From Fusobacterium sp. (lineage in GTDB: Bacteria; Fusobacteriota; Fusobacteriia; Fusobacteriales; Fusobacteriaceae), in the NCBI RefSeq assembly GCF_030528405.1, contig NZ_JAUMYY010000020.1:1-32798 (forward strand): DNA of 32,798 nt, given 5' to 3'. Made by a program: the position numbers and the translations under genes. Under the pieces are notes generated by a model that saw nothing but the letters and a program-made list of their open reading frames with translations, was not told the origin of the DNA and did no database searches. Shown here in pieces: positions 6,444-13,886 of the stretch (the first letter of the stretch is position 1; each line of letters begins with the position of its first letter).

Positions 6444-8147
6444 TTATTTAATAGATTTTGAATAAGTAGCAGCATTTTCCCCTGCAATCTTTCCATAAAC
6501 AGTTATATCTGTTACTGCATTTCCACCTATTCTATTCGCACCGTGTACTCCTCCAGTAACTTCCCCAGCTGCGTAAAGTCCTTTTATTGCTTTCCCATTT
6601 TTAGCTAAGACTTCAGCATTTGTATTTATACGAACCCCTCCCATTGTATGGTGAACCGCTGGAGAAATTTCAATAGCATAAAATTTTTCTCCCAATAGTT
6701 CTCTTGGAAGTTGTTTTTTTCCAAAATCCTTATCTTCTTTTGCTCTTACAAGCCCATTGTAATTATCGATAGTTTTAGCAAGTTCAGTTTCATTTATTCC
6801 AATTTTCTTTGCTATTTCAGCAAGAGTTCCTTCAACTGCATAACCCTTCTTTACATATCCATCAGCAGCTTTTAACTTTTCTCTAATTTCTTGATTGAAT
6901 AAAATAAATGCTGAGTTACCTTTCTGTTCCAAAACAGCTTTAGAAACAACATCTCTTGTTTCCAATTCATTTATAAATCTTTTAGCATCTCTATTAACAA
7001 GAATTGCTCCTTCACCTCTAACAGCTTCAGTTATCATATTAGTCTTTTTATGAAGTACAGTCGGATGGGTTTGAATTTCTTTCATATCCACTAAATCTCC
7101 ACCAACTTTTTCTACCATTTGGATTCCCTCACCAACTATAGCCGGATTATTAGTAGTTCCGAAACCTTTTAATGCTGGATTATATTTAGCTACCATTTCA
7201 GAGTTTGCTCCAAAACCTCCTGTCGCAACAATAACTGCCTTAGCTGTTATTATATATTCTCCATCTTTCCCGCTTACTTTTACCCCAACTACCTTATTAT
7301 CTTTTTTTATAATTTCAATAGCCTTATCAGAAATTCTGACATCTATTTTTTCATTATCTAGAACTTTAGAAAGTCCTCCAATAACTGCAGGTCCAATTGC
7401 AGAACCTCCTGTTGGTCTATGAGTTCTCTTAACACTTTGGCCACCTGTTGAAGTTATTTCTGTAATATCTACTCCCCTTTCTACCAACCAATCAATTATA
7501 TCATTTGAATCCTCAGCTAGAACTTTTACTAATTCCTTATTGTTTATTCCTTTTCCACCTTTTAAAGTATCATCTATAAAAAGTTGAGCATTATCTTCTA
7601 CTCCCAATTTTTTTTGTATTTTTGTTCCAGCAGCATTTATTCCTGCTGTTGCATAGTTAGTATTCCCACCTAATAATGCAGTTTTTTCTAAAAGGATAAC
7701 TTTAGCTCCTTTTTCATGAGCAGCGATGGCGGCAGTTATTCCTGCCCCACCTCCACCAATTACAACTACATCTGTCTCATTAGATAAAACCTTTGCTGCT
7801 GCTTGTTCTACTTTAGTTAAAGTAGCCCCACTTTTTTTAACAGCATTAGAAATAGCTCTTTTTATTCCCTTACTTGTTGCTGTTGCTCCAGCTACATCAT
7901 CAACATTAACATTTTGTGTTGCAATAACTTTTTCTATTATTTGTTGTATTGCAACTTTTGCAAAATCTGATTCAGAATCTTGCTTTACTTTTATAGCTGT
8001 TAATTTATTGTTAGAAATTTCTGCTTCAACAACAATATCACCACCATAACCTTTACCTATTCCTTCAAAAGTATCAGTAAAAGCTGTTAAAGAAAACATT
8101 ACACCTATTGCTAAAGTCAAAAGTTTAACTAAAAATCCTTTCTTCAT
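6444..8147 (-). CDS. Exported FMN/FAD fumarate-reductase-type flavoprotein
   Basis: The 567-residue protein has a signal peptide (about 1-24), an FMN-binding domain (about 35-108) and a FAD_binding_2 reductase domain (about 124-567). The FMN motif reads V-A-G-A-T-A-T-S with T89 as the likely covalent flavin attachment threonine (transferred by ApbE); Ala replaces the usual Ser before GAT. The FAD dinucleotide fold is VVVIGGGGAG (127-136). Residues equivalent to the flavocytochrome c fumarate-reductase active site are present: T-H-P-T, N-R-D-A-K-R-F-I-N-E, H-H-T-M-G-G and N-R-I-G-G-N. There is no CxxCH heme motif, so electrons probably enter through FMN. The substrate may be fumarate, urocanate or another enoate; sequence alone does not decide. 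An AGGTATAA-type site precedes the ATG and a TTGACA promoter lies upstream. Confidence 0.88.
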   Translation of the reverse strand: MKKGFLVKLLTLAIGVMFSLTAFTDTFEGIGKGYGGDIVVEAEISNNKLTAIKVKQDSESDFAKVAIQQIIEKVIATQNVNVDDVAGATATSKGIKRAISNAVKKSGATLTKVEQAAAKVLSNETDVVVIGGGGAGITAAIAAHEKGAKVILLEKTALLGGNTNYATAGINAAGTKIQKKLGVEDNAQLFIDDTLKGGKGINNKELVKVLAEDSNDIIDWLVERGVDITEITSTGGQSVKRTHRPTGGSAIGPAVIGGLSKVLDNEKIDVRISDKAIEIIKKDNKVVGVKVSGKDGEYIITAKAVIVATGGFGANSEMVAKYNPALKGFGTTNNPAIVGEGIQMVEKVGGDLVDMKEIQTHPTVLHKKTNMITEAVRGEGAILVNRDAKRFINELETRDVVSKAVLEQKGNSAFILFNQEIREKLKAADGYVKKGYAVEGTLAEIAKKIGINETELAKTIDNYNGLVRAKEDKDFGKKQLPRELLGEKFYAIEISPAVHHTMGGVRINTNAEVLAKNGKAIKGLYAAGEVTGGVHGANRIGGNAVTDITVYGKIAGENAATYSKSIK

Positions 8148-8178
8148 TTATACCTCCATTATTTTAATGATTAAAGAT

Positions 8179-8207
8179 ATAGTACTCAAAATATCCTCTC
8201 TTGTCAA
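8179..8207 (-). promoter_or_regulatory. Sigma70-type promoter of the flavoprotein gene
   Basis: On the minus strand TTGACA (8207-8202) and TACTAT (8184-8179) are spaced 17 bp, about 30 bp upstream of the flavoprotein start. The -35 is perfect and the -10 matches four of six. It is divergent from the secretion-operon promoter, with 57 bp between the two -35 boxes. Confidence 0.65.
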
Positions 8208-8264
8208 TATAAAAATTGAATGCAGTATACAAAACAAAATGTTTTTAAAAATATTATTTTTTTC

Positions 8265-8293
8265 TTGACATATACATCATTTAAAACTATACT
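8265..8293 (+). promoter_or_regulatory. Near-consensus sigma70 promoter of the secretion/pilus operon
   Basis: TTGACA (8265-8270) and TATACT (8288-8293) are separated by exactly 17 bp. The predicted transcription start near 8300 leaves a leader of only about 16 nt before the first gene. It is the only strong plus-strand promoter seen before the terminator at 17437, so it probably drives all 13 genes. Confidence 0.75.
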
Positions 8294-8306
8294 TTAAATA
8301 AAAAAG

Positions 8307-8888
8307 GTGATTTTTATTTTTAAATATAACAATAAAACTCAAGCTTTTACATTTTTTGAAACTATCTTTCTAGTACTTATTTTATCTATATTTTTAAATT
8401 TCGCTTTTATACAATTTCAAAGATTTAAAGAAAATAAAAGTATAATTGAAGCAAAACTTAAAATTAATGAAGCTTTTCTCTATTCTTCAATCAGTTCTTT
8501 AAATTCACACAGAGAGAAAAAACTACAATTTAATCTTATTTCAAAAAAAATTTTTATAATTGATAGTTTCTTAAAAAATGAAAAAGAATTTTCTTTACCA
8601 AAAAGTCTCATTTACTACTCTACACTCAATTCCAATTCTTACATTTTAAATTTAAATTTTACTAAAAATGGAAATATTTCACAATCATTTTCTATATATA
8701 TTTTTGATATTAAAAAAAATGCTCGCTATAAAATAGCTTTGTATGGATTTGATAGGAGCAAATTTTTGAAGATAAATAACTACAAACATATAGGAAAAAC
8801 TCAAATAAAAATCTCCGAAATTTTTAGCTATCACAATTCTACAAATGAAGACAGAGATGCCTTCTATCGAGATTGGAGGAAAGAATGA
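8307..8888 (+). CDS. Prepilin-like protein, first gene of the secretion/pilus operon
   Basis: The roughly 193-residue protein has a prepilin N terminus: a short basic leader (N-N-K-T-Q-A), a cleavage site before F-T-F-F-E with Glu at mature position 5, then about 20 hydrophobic residues. The remainder is a globular, Ser/Asn/Lys-rich domain without cysteines, resembling minor pseudopilins (GspH/FimT class). The residue before cleavage is Ala, not Gly. The start is unusual. GTG at 8307 overlaps the ribosome site AAGGTG (8304-8309), while the codon at normal spacing is ATT (8316), which may be the true start. The last base pairs overlap the next gene (ATGA). Its small leader and promoter position suggest it is expressed with the whole operon. 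Confidence 0.75.
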   Translation: MIFIFKYNNKTQAFTFFETIFLVLILSIFLNFAFIQFQRFKENKSIIEAKLKINEAFLYSSISSLNSHREKKLQFNLISKKIFIIDSFLKNEKEFSLPKSLIYYSTLNSNSYILNLNFTKNGNISQSFSIYIFDIKKNARYKIALYGFDRSKFLKINNYKHIGKTQIKISEIFSYHNSTNEDRDAFYRDWRKE

Positions 8889-9058
8889 AAAAGTTCTTAA
8901 TTTTTTTGCTACTTTTTTTAATTTTTTCTTTTTCTATTTCTACTACTGATATAAAAAATATTATTGAAATACAAGTAATTTCAAATAAAAATATAAAAAC
9001 CTACTATACAATTTTTTCTCTTTCTAAAAATTCTTTTATTTTTTATGATGAAATTTAA
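8885..9058 (+). CDS. Small exported protein of unknown function within the secretion operon
   Basis: The 57-residue product starts with M-K-K and a long hydrophobic stretch rich in Leu, Phe and Ile (about 4-20), then a Ser/Thr stretch that could be a signal-peptidase site, leaving a mature part of about 35 residues. There is no lipobox cysteine. Its ATG overlaps the TGA of the preceding prepilin gene (ATGA) and has GGAGGAAAG directly upstream, indicating coupled translation. The conserved position between a pseudopilin and the ATPase suggests a function in the machine, perhaps as a small periplasmic or pilotin-like accessory. No family is recognised. Confidence 0.55.
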   Translation: MKKFLIFLLLFLIFSFSISTTDIKNIIEIQVISNKNIKTYYTIFSLSKNSFIFYDEI

Positions 9059-9105
9059 ATACCTCTTTTAAATAAATTATCTTATTCTTAAATAAGGTGG
9101 TCTTT

Positions 9106-10365
9106 ATGAACAATTTTTTTAAAGAAAAATTTGAAGATTTTTTTAAAATATATGAAGAGATTGATTCTTCCTTTGTAGATATCTCCAAAAATAATTTAGA
9201 AAATCTTTTTGAAAAGGAAAAATCTAATACAAATAAAGGTATATTTTTCTTATTGATGAAAGCTATAGACTGTGGAGCCAGTGATATTCACTTTGAAAAC
9301 TTAAACAACTACCTAAAGGTTCGTTTTAGAATAAATGGTCTTTTAAAAGAAATTATAAAAATTGATAAAAATTTTTCTTTTTCCATAATTTCAAAGTTAA
9401 AAATTCTTTCTTCTTTAGATATTATTGAAAAGAGAAGACCACAAGATGGACGTTTTTCATTAAATTATAAAAATAGAGAGATTGATTTTAGAATATCTGC
9501 CATTCCTACTATAGATGGTGAAAAAATTGTTATTAGAATACTGGACAAATTCTACAATAACTTTTCTCTGGATGACTTATATCTCTCTGAAAAAAATCAA
9601 AAATTATTTTTTACTGCTATAAACCAAAATAGTGGAATTATTTTAATCAATGGACCTACTGGCTCTGGAAAATCCACAACACTTTACAGTATTTTAAAAT
9701 ATAAAAACTCTGAATCTTTAAATATTTCAACTGTTGAAGATCCAATTGAATATCAAATTGAAGGAATAAATCAAACTCAATGTAAAAATGATATCGGACT
9801 TGACTTTGCTTTTATTTTAAGAGCTCTTCTAAGACAAGATCCCGATATTTTAATGATAGGTGAAATAAGAGATAAAGAAACAGCAGAAATTGCAGTAAAA
9901 GCTTCATTAACAGGGCATCTTGTCTTTTCTACTATACATTCTAACCATACTTTAGGTTCTATAAATAGATTAATTAATCTTGGTATTGATAGTTATTTGC
10001 TCAGTCTTGTTTTAGTAATGATAATTTCTCAAAGGCTTCTTAGGAAGCTTTGTCCCCATTGCAAAAAAATAGACTCAAATTATCTAAAAAAATTAAATTC
10101 TCTTAATTATAAAGAAAAAAATTGGGATTACATCTCTTTTTATACCCATTCAGAAAAAGGATGTGAAAAGTGTATGCATACAGGTTATATAGGTAGAATA
10201 CCTATTTTTGAAATTTTATATTTTAATGAAGATTTAAAAAATTCACTAATAAAAAATTATAATAATCTTAACTCTAGTGTTATAGAAGAATCTCTATTAG
10301 AAAATGCCATTTCAAAAGCAAAAATAGGTCTAACTTCATTAGATGAAATTTTGAGGCAGTTATGA
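9106..10365 (+). CDS. gspE: GspE/PilB-type assembly ATPase
   Basis: The 419-residue cytoplasmic hexameric ATPase powers pseudopilus or pilus extension. Seen motifs: Walker A GPTGSGKST (183-191), the Asp box region around T-V-E-D-P-I-E, Walker B D-I-L-M-I-G-E (247-253), a His box (F-S-T-I-H-S-N-H), and a four-cysteine zinc site (C316-x2-C319 and C353-x2-C356) that is typical of GspE/PilB and absent from the retraction ATPase PilT. The N-terminal N1/MshEN domain found in about 560-residue relatives is missing; only about 35 residues precede the N2-like domain. The ATG at 9106 is chosen because AAGGTGG lies upstream; an in-frame GTG at 9097 overlaps that site. It is the only ATPase in the operon. 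Confidence 0.93.
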   Translation: MNNFFKEKFEDFFKIYEEIDSSFVDISKNNLENLFEKEKSNTNKGIFFLLMKAIDCGASDIHFENLNNYLKVRFRINGLLKEIIKIDKNFSFSIISKLKILSSLDIIEKRRPQDGRFSLNYKNREIDFRISAIPTIDGEKIVIRILDKFYNNFSLDDLYLSEKNQKLFFTAINQNSGIILINGPTGSGKSTTLYSILKYKNSESLNISTVEDPIEYQIEGINQTQCKNDIGLDFAFILRALLRQDPDILMIGEIRDKETAEIAVKASLTGHLVFSTIHSNHTLGSINRLINLGIDSYLLSLVLVMIISQRLLRKLCPHCKKIDSNYLKKLNSLNYKEKNWDYISFYTHSEKGCEKCMHTGYIGRIPIFEILYFNEDLKNSLIKNYNNLNSSVIEESLLENAISKAKIGLTSLDEILRQL

Positions 10366-11396
10366 AAATAAAAAAAGAAAAGATATTGCTTTTTACAAAA
10401 CAACTTAATAGTTTAATAAGGTCTGGGATAAGTATTACGCAAGCCATAAATATATTATTATTGTCAGAAAAAGATAAGACTCTTTTTAGAGTATTAAAAA
10501 AAATTCAAAATGATTTAGATAGAGGAAGAGGGATTTTTGATAGTTTTAAAACCTATAAAGAAATTTTTGGCACTCATTTTCTATATATGTTAAAAATCGG
10601 AGAATTAAGTGGCTCATTGAATATGGCTCTTGACAATATAACAACCTATCTTGAATATAATTTAATTAATAAAAGAAAAATCAGTAGTTTACTAATCTAC
10701 CCAACTATAGTTTTTACAATGGGACTAATTATTTTAATGTTTTTAGTTATATTCGTTCTTCCTAATTTTTTGAGTCTCTTTGAAGAAAATCAGTTACAAA
10801 TTCCTACAGTGACCAAAGTATTAATATTCATTTCAAATAATTTTTTATACTTCTCTATAGTCATAATTTTTATTTTCTTTGCTCTTACATTATTTCTTAA
10901 GTATATAGATAAGAAATCTCACCTAAGGAGAAAAAAAGATACGTTTTTTTTCAATTTTTTCTTTATTGGTAATCTTATCAAACTATATTATGCTGATGAG
11001 GTATATTACTCTCTGTTTATTCTTCTAAACTCTGGAATTAGTTTAATAGAGGGCTTTGATATTATAAGTGAAAATATAAATAATTTAGAAGTCAAAAAGA
11101 ATATTTTAAACACACAAAAAGAAATCCGCTCTGGACATAGTATAGCTAGCTCCTTTAAGTATCTCGATCTCTTTAATAAGCGTTTTTATTCTTTTATAAA
11201 AAGTGGTGAAGAAAGTGGTTATCTCTCTGAAACTTTTCTAGAAATTTCAAAGATATTAAAATTGGAATATGAATACACATTAAAAAAATATATTGCTTTC
11301 ATAGAACCACTCTCCATATTATTTTTAGGCTTCTTTGTAATATTTATATTATTTTCCATTTATATACCAATTTTTTCTATGATTGATATTTTTTAA
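10362..11396 (+). CDS. gspF: GspF/PilC-type inner-membrane platform protein
   Basis: The 344-residue protein has two T2SSF domains, each with a conserved L-x-S-G-I-S-x-x-x-A/G motif (about 17-29 and 218-230), and three transmembrane helices (about 117-140, 160-180 and 312-340), the standard layout of the platform protein that connects the ATPase to the growing pseudopilus. Its ATG overlaps the stop of gspE (ATGA), so the two are translationally coupled. Length is slightly under the family norm of about 400, mainly from a shorter N terminus. Confidence 0.92.
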   Translation: MKIKKEKILLFTKQLNSLIRSGISITQAINILLLSEKDKTLFRVLKKIQNDLDRGRGIFDSFKTYKEIFGTHFLYMLKIGELSGSLNMALDNITTYLEYNLINKRKISSLLIYPTIVFTMGLIILMFLVIFVLPNFLSLFEENQLQIPTVTKVLIFISNNFLYFSIVIIFIFFALTLFLKYIDKKSHLRRKKDTFFFNFFFIGNLIKLYYADEVYYSLFILLNSGISLIEGFDIISENINNLEVKKNILNTQKEIRSGHSIASSFKYLDLFNKRFYSFIKSGEESGYLSETFLEISKILKLEYEYTLKKYIAFIEPLSILFLGFFVIFILFSIYIPIFSMIDIF

Positions 11397-11414
11397 TTTT
11401 ATGGAGGTGTTTTT

Positions 11415-11891
11415 ATGAAAAACAAGGCTTTCTCTCTTATTGAAATTATTGTCGCTGTTGCTATTATAGCAACTCTATCAGGCTTAATAGGCTTAAAATT
11501 AAAAGGACAAGTTGCTAAAGCAAAAGATACAAAAGCTATTATTACTCTAAATTCTCTTAGAGCTGCAATACAACTTTATCAACTTGAAAATACGGAAACT
11601 TTATTTGATACTAGTACTACAGCTTATTCAAAAGAAAAAGTTGTTGAAGGGCTTAAGAAAATTGAAACTTACTTAGAGAATAATGCTAAAGAAATTCTTG
11701 TTAATCCTGAATTTCAAATAGGGGGATCTCAAAACCTAAATGACAAAAAAATTGTTTATGGTGGAAAGGTTAGAGTTACTTTTATCAATCCTCATTCCTC
11801 TACTTCAAGTGATGGCTATTCAATTTGGTTAGAGCCTTTTGCTGGAACTCTTGAAGCTGATATTAAGGGGAACAAATGGATAGATTATTAA
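11415..11891 (+). CDS. gspG: Major pseudopilin (GspG-like)
   Basis: The 158-residue prepilin has leader M-K-N-K-A, cleavage before F-S-L-I-E (Glu at mature position 5) and a hydrophobic helix (6-26). The C-terminal domain has the size and G-Y-S-I-W-L-E-P strand expected of GspG, and the gene has the strongest ribosome site of the operon (GGAGGTG), fitting a major subunit. Leader position -1 is Ala. The Lys/Asp-rich loop near S-S-T-S-S-D-G might be the calcium-site region of GspG, but I cannot confirm it. The end overlaps the peptidase gene by 16 bp. Confidence 0.88.
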   Translation: MKNKAFSLIEIIVAVAIIATLSGLIGLKLKGQVAKAKDTKAIITLNSLRAAIQLYQLENTETLFDTSTTAYSKEKVVEGLKKIETYLENNAKEILVNPEFQIGGSQNLNDKKIVYGGKVRVTFINPHSSTSSDGYSIWLEPFAGTLEADIKGNKWIDY

Positions 11892-12367
11892 TCTTTCTTC
11901 TGTATATTTCAATTTTATTTATTATATTTTTTGATATTAATAAGAAGTGTATTCCTAACATTTTAAATTTTTTTCTACTCATTTTTTGTTTTTTTATAAG
12001 AGGCTTAAATAATATTGAAACCTTCTTTATAGGAGCTTCAACTTATACTCTCCCAGTTTTACTACTTTATGGCTATATTTCTGATTTACTAAAAAGAGAA
12101 GTCATTGGATTTGGCGACATCAAATTAATCATTGCTTTAGGAGGCTTACTTTATACTCCTCAAATAAATCTATTACTACAAATATATATTTTTTATTTGA
12201 TTACTTTTTTAACAGCTAGTTTCTTTATCTTATTTATGGTCATATATACCTTTTTCTCTAGAACTAAACAAAATCTAAAAAATAAAGAAATAGCTTTCTC
12301 TCCATTTATTTGTATAAGTTTTGTTATTTTATATAATTTGAATTTAATATTGGAGTTTTGGGTATGA
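11876..12367 (+). CDS. Minimal prepilin peptidase (A24 family, GspO/PilD C-terminal domain)
   Basis: The 163-residue polytopic membrane protein has the two catalytic aspartates of A24 aspartyl peptidases: D20 in F-D-I-N-K-K-C-I-P-N and D81 in G-F-G-D-I-K. A terminal S-P-F-I motif resembles the P-F-G-P-F of the family. It lacks the N-terminal zinc-binding and N-methyltransferase domain of PilD, so mature pilins may not be methylated by this protein. It should cleave the five prepilins of this operon, all of which carry Ala before the cut. Its start lies inside the gspG gene (16-bp overlap) and its stop overlaps the next ATG. Confidence 0.88.
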   Translation: MDRLLIFLLYISILFIIFFDINKKCIPNILNFFLLIFCFFIRGLNNIETFFIGASTYTLPVLLLYGYISDLLKREVIGFGDIKLIIALGGLLYTPQINLLLQIYIFYLITFLTASFFILFMVIYTFFSRTKQNLKNKEIAFSPFICISFVILYNLNLILEFWV

Positions 12368-12783
12368 AAAAAAAAGCTTTTAGTTTTATTGAAATAATAA
12401 CTTCTCTTAGTCTGATTCTCCTTATAGTAATACCAACACTAAAACTAAATATAAAGCAGATTATACTCTTTAATAAAATAGATGAAGAAATTTTATATAA
12501 TGACTTCTTTGATTCTATCTATTCATACTTAATGGAAGATAATCTATTCTTTTTACAGAACTATAGTCTTAGCTTTGAAAGTTATATTACTCTTAAAAAT
12601 AACCCTATTTTTAAAGAACTTCAACTAGAATTTTTTCCAACAAAAAAATTTAATTTAAGTATAGATATTAAAGTGGTTAATACAAATTTCTATTACTCAA
12701 CTAATAAAACAAATATTATAATTTTAAATTTTTTATCTGAAAAAAGAAATTTAAAAGCAAAAATAATAAAATTTAAAGACTAA
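12364..12783 (+). CDS. Minor prepilin (GspI/GspH-like)
   Basis: The 139-residue product has leader M-K-K-K-A and mature N terminus F-S-F-I-E (Glu at position 5), then a hydrophobic helix to about residue 27. The rest is a small beta-rich domain rich in Lys, Asn, Phe and Tyr. It fits a minor pseudopilin of the initiating tip complex; which class cannot be fixed from sequence by eye. The ATG overlaps the peptidase stop (ATGA), which supports this start over an in-frame TTG at 12358. Confidence 0.8.
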   Translation: MKKKAFSFIEIITSLSLILLIVIPTLKLNIKQIILFNKIDEEILYNDFFDSIYSYLMEDNLFFLQNYSLSFESYITLKNNPIFKELQLEFFPTKKFNLSIDIKVVNTNFYYSTNKTNIIILNFLSEKRNLKAKIIKFKD

Positions 12784-12796
12784 AAAGGATAAAAAT

Positions 12797-13354
12797 ATGT
12801 ATATTCATAAAAATAAAGCTCTTAGTTTTCTGGAAGCAATTATTTCTATAAGTATTCTTATGATAGTAAGCTCTATTCTTCTTTCTTTAATTAAGCCAAT
12901 TTCAAAAACATTTTATATTTTCAATGATATACATAAGATTGAGAAAAATATATTCTCTTTTAGACAGCTCATAAATAACCACTTGCTTTGGAACAAAAAT
13001 CCTGAAATAAGAGTTTTAAATTTTAATTCTACAGTAAATTTACCTAGCTTTTCCAAAATTTTTTCTAATCCCTCTGAAGAGAAAGGTAATATATTAATTA
13101 TAAAATATAATTTTTATAATAAACTTGAAAAAAAAATAGAAATTAAATATAGATGTTTTTCTTTTCTCAATAACTGTGCTAATATAAGTTATTTTGATGC
13201 TTATGATATTTTCATTTTAAGTGGCATATTTAGCTCTTCTACTCTTGTTGAAAATTGTAATGGTGAATTTATTTTAAAAAATAAAAATCTAAAAGTTATT
13301 ATTAAAGATCTAAAAACAAGGAAAATTTATGAAAAAATTTTATTTATTCCATAA
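12797..13354 (+). CDS. Minor prepilin (GspJ-like) with cysteines
   Basis: The 185-residue product has leader M-Y-I-H-K-N-K-A, mature N terminus L-S-F-L-E with Glu at position 5, and a hydrophobic helix of about 20 residues. The C-terminal globular domain contains three cysteines (C-F-S-F-L-N-N-C and a later C-N-G), so one exported disulfide is plausible. Size suits GspJ/PilW-type minor pilins. AAGGATA lies upstream of the ATG. It overlaps the following gene by 26 bp. Confidence 0.78.
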   Translation: MYIHKNKALSFLEAIISISILMIVSSILLSLIKPISKTFYIFNDIHKIEKNIFSFRQLINNHLLWNKNPEIRVLNFNSTVNLPSFSKIFSNPSEEKGNILIIKYNFYNKLEKKIEIKYRCFSFLNNCANISYFDAYDIFILSGIFSSSTLVENCNGEFILKNKNLKVIIKDLKTRKIYEKILFIP

Positions 13355-13886
13355 AAACAAAGCTTTTATTATACCTTATACAATTCTCATAATATCTTTA
13401 ATTGTTTCTTTTATACTACTCAGTCAATTGATAATAAATTCTAAATTGTCAATTTACAAAAATTCATCTAAGTATAGTGAAGATTTAAAAGAGCTGGACT
13501 TTTTAGACCGTATAATCATGAGAGAATTAAATAACATTGAAAAAGCAATGCTTAATGATAAAATTCATAGAATAGAAGCTTATTTTGATAGTGATATTAA
13601 CAAAAATAAAATTTTCTTATCACAGTCCTATATGGATAGAATTTCAATAGCTGGCTATAAAATTATTGATGATAAAATTGACTCTAATTACTTGAAAATA
13701 CTAAAAACTAAATTACAAGAAAATTTTAAAAATAATATAAATCTACATTTTTATAAAATAATTGAAATAGAGAACGAGAGCTATACAATTTTCGCCACTA
13801 TTAACTATAATACTTCCTACTCAACTGACCCTCAAAACTTAAATAATGAAAGATTAAAAAGGATATGGATAAAGAAAAATGATTAA
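13329..13886 (+). CDS. Tip-type minor prepilin lacking Glu5 (GspK/PilX-like)
   Basis: The 185-residue protein has leader H-K-N-K-A and mature start F-I-I-P-Y, where position 5 is Tyr, not Glu, followed by a hydrophobic helix. Absence of Glu5 is the hallmark of GspK, the pseudopilus tip subunit, because the tip needs no salt bridge to a subunit ahead of it. The protein is shorter than classical GspK (about 300) and lacks an obvious alpha-domain insertion, so PilX-like is an alternative. The gene starts 26 bp inside the preceding one with its own AAGG site. Confidence 0.72.
   Translation: MKKFYLFHKNKAFIIPYTILIISLIVSFILLSQLIINSKLSIYKNSSKYSEDLKELDFLDRIIMRELNNIEKAMLNDKIHRIEAYFDSDINKNKIFLSQSYMDRISIAGYKIIDDKIDSNYLKILKTKLQENFKNNINLHFYKIIEIENESYTIFATINYNTSYSTDPQNLNNERLKRIWIKKND

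Noticed and set aside
7726-8049. 107-residue plus-strand ORF antisense to the flavoprotein gene
   Set aside because: It is the mirror of a well-supported gene with signal peptide and flavin motifs and has no ribosome site.
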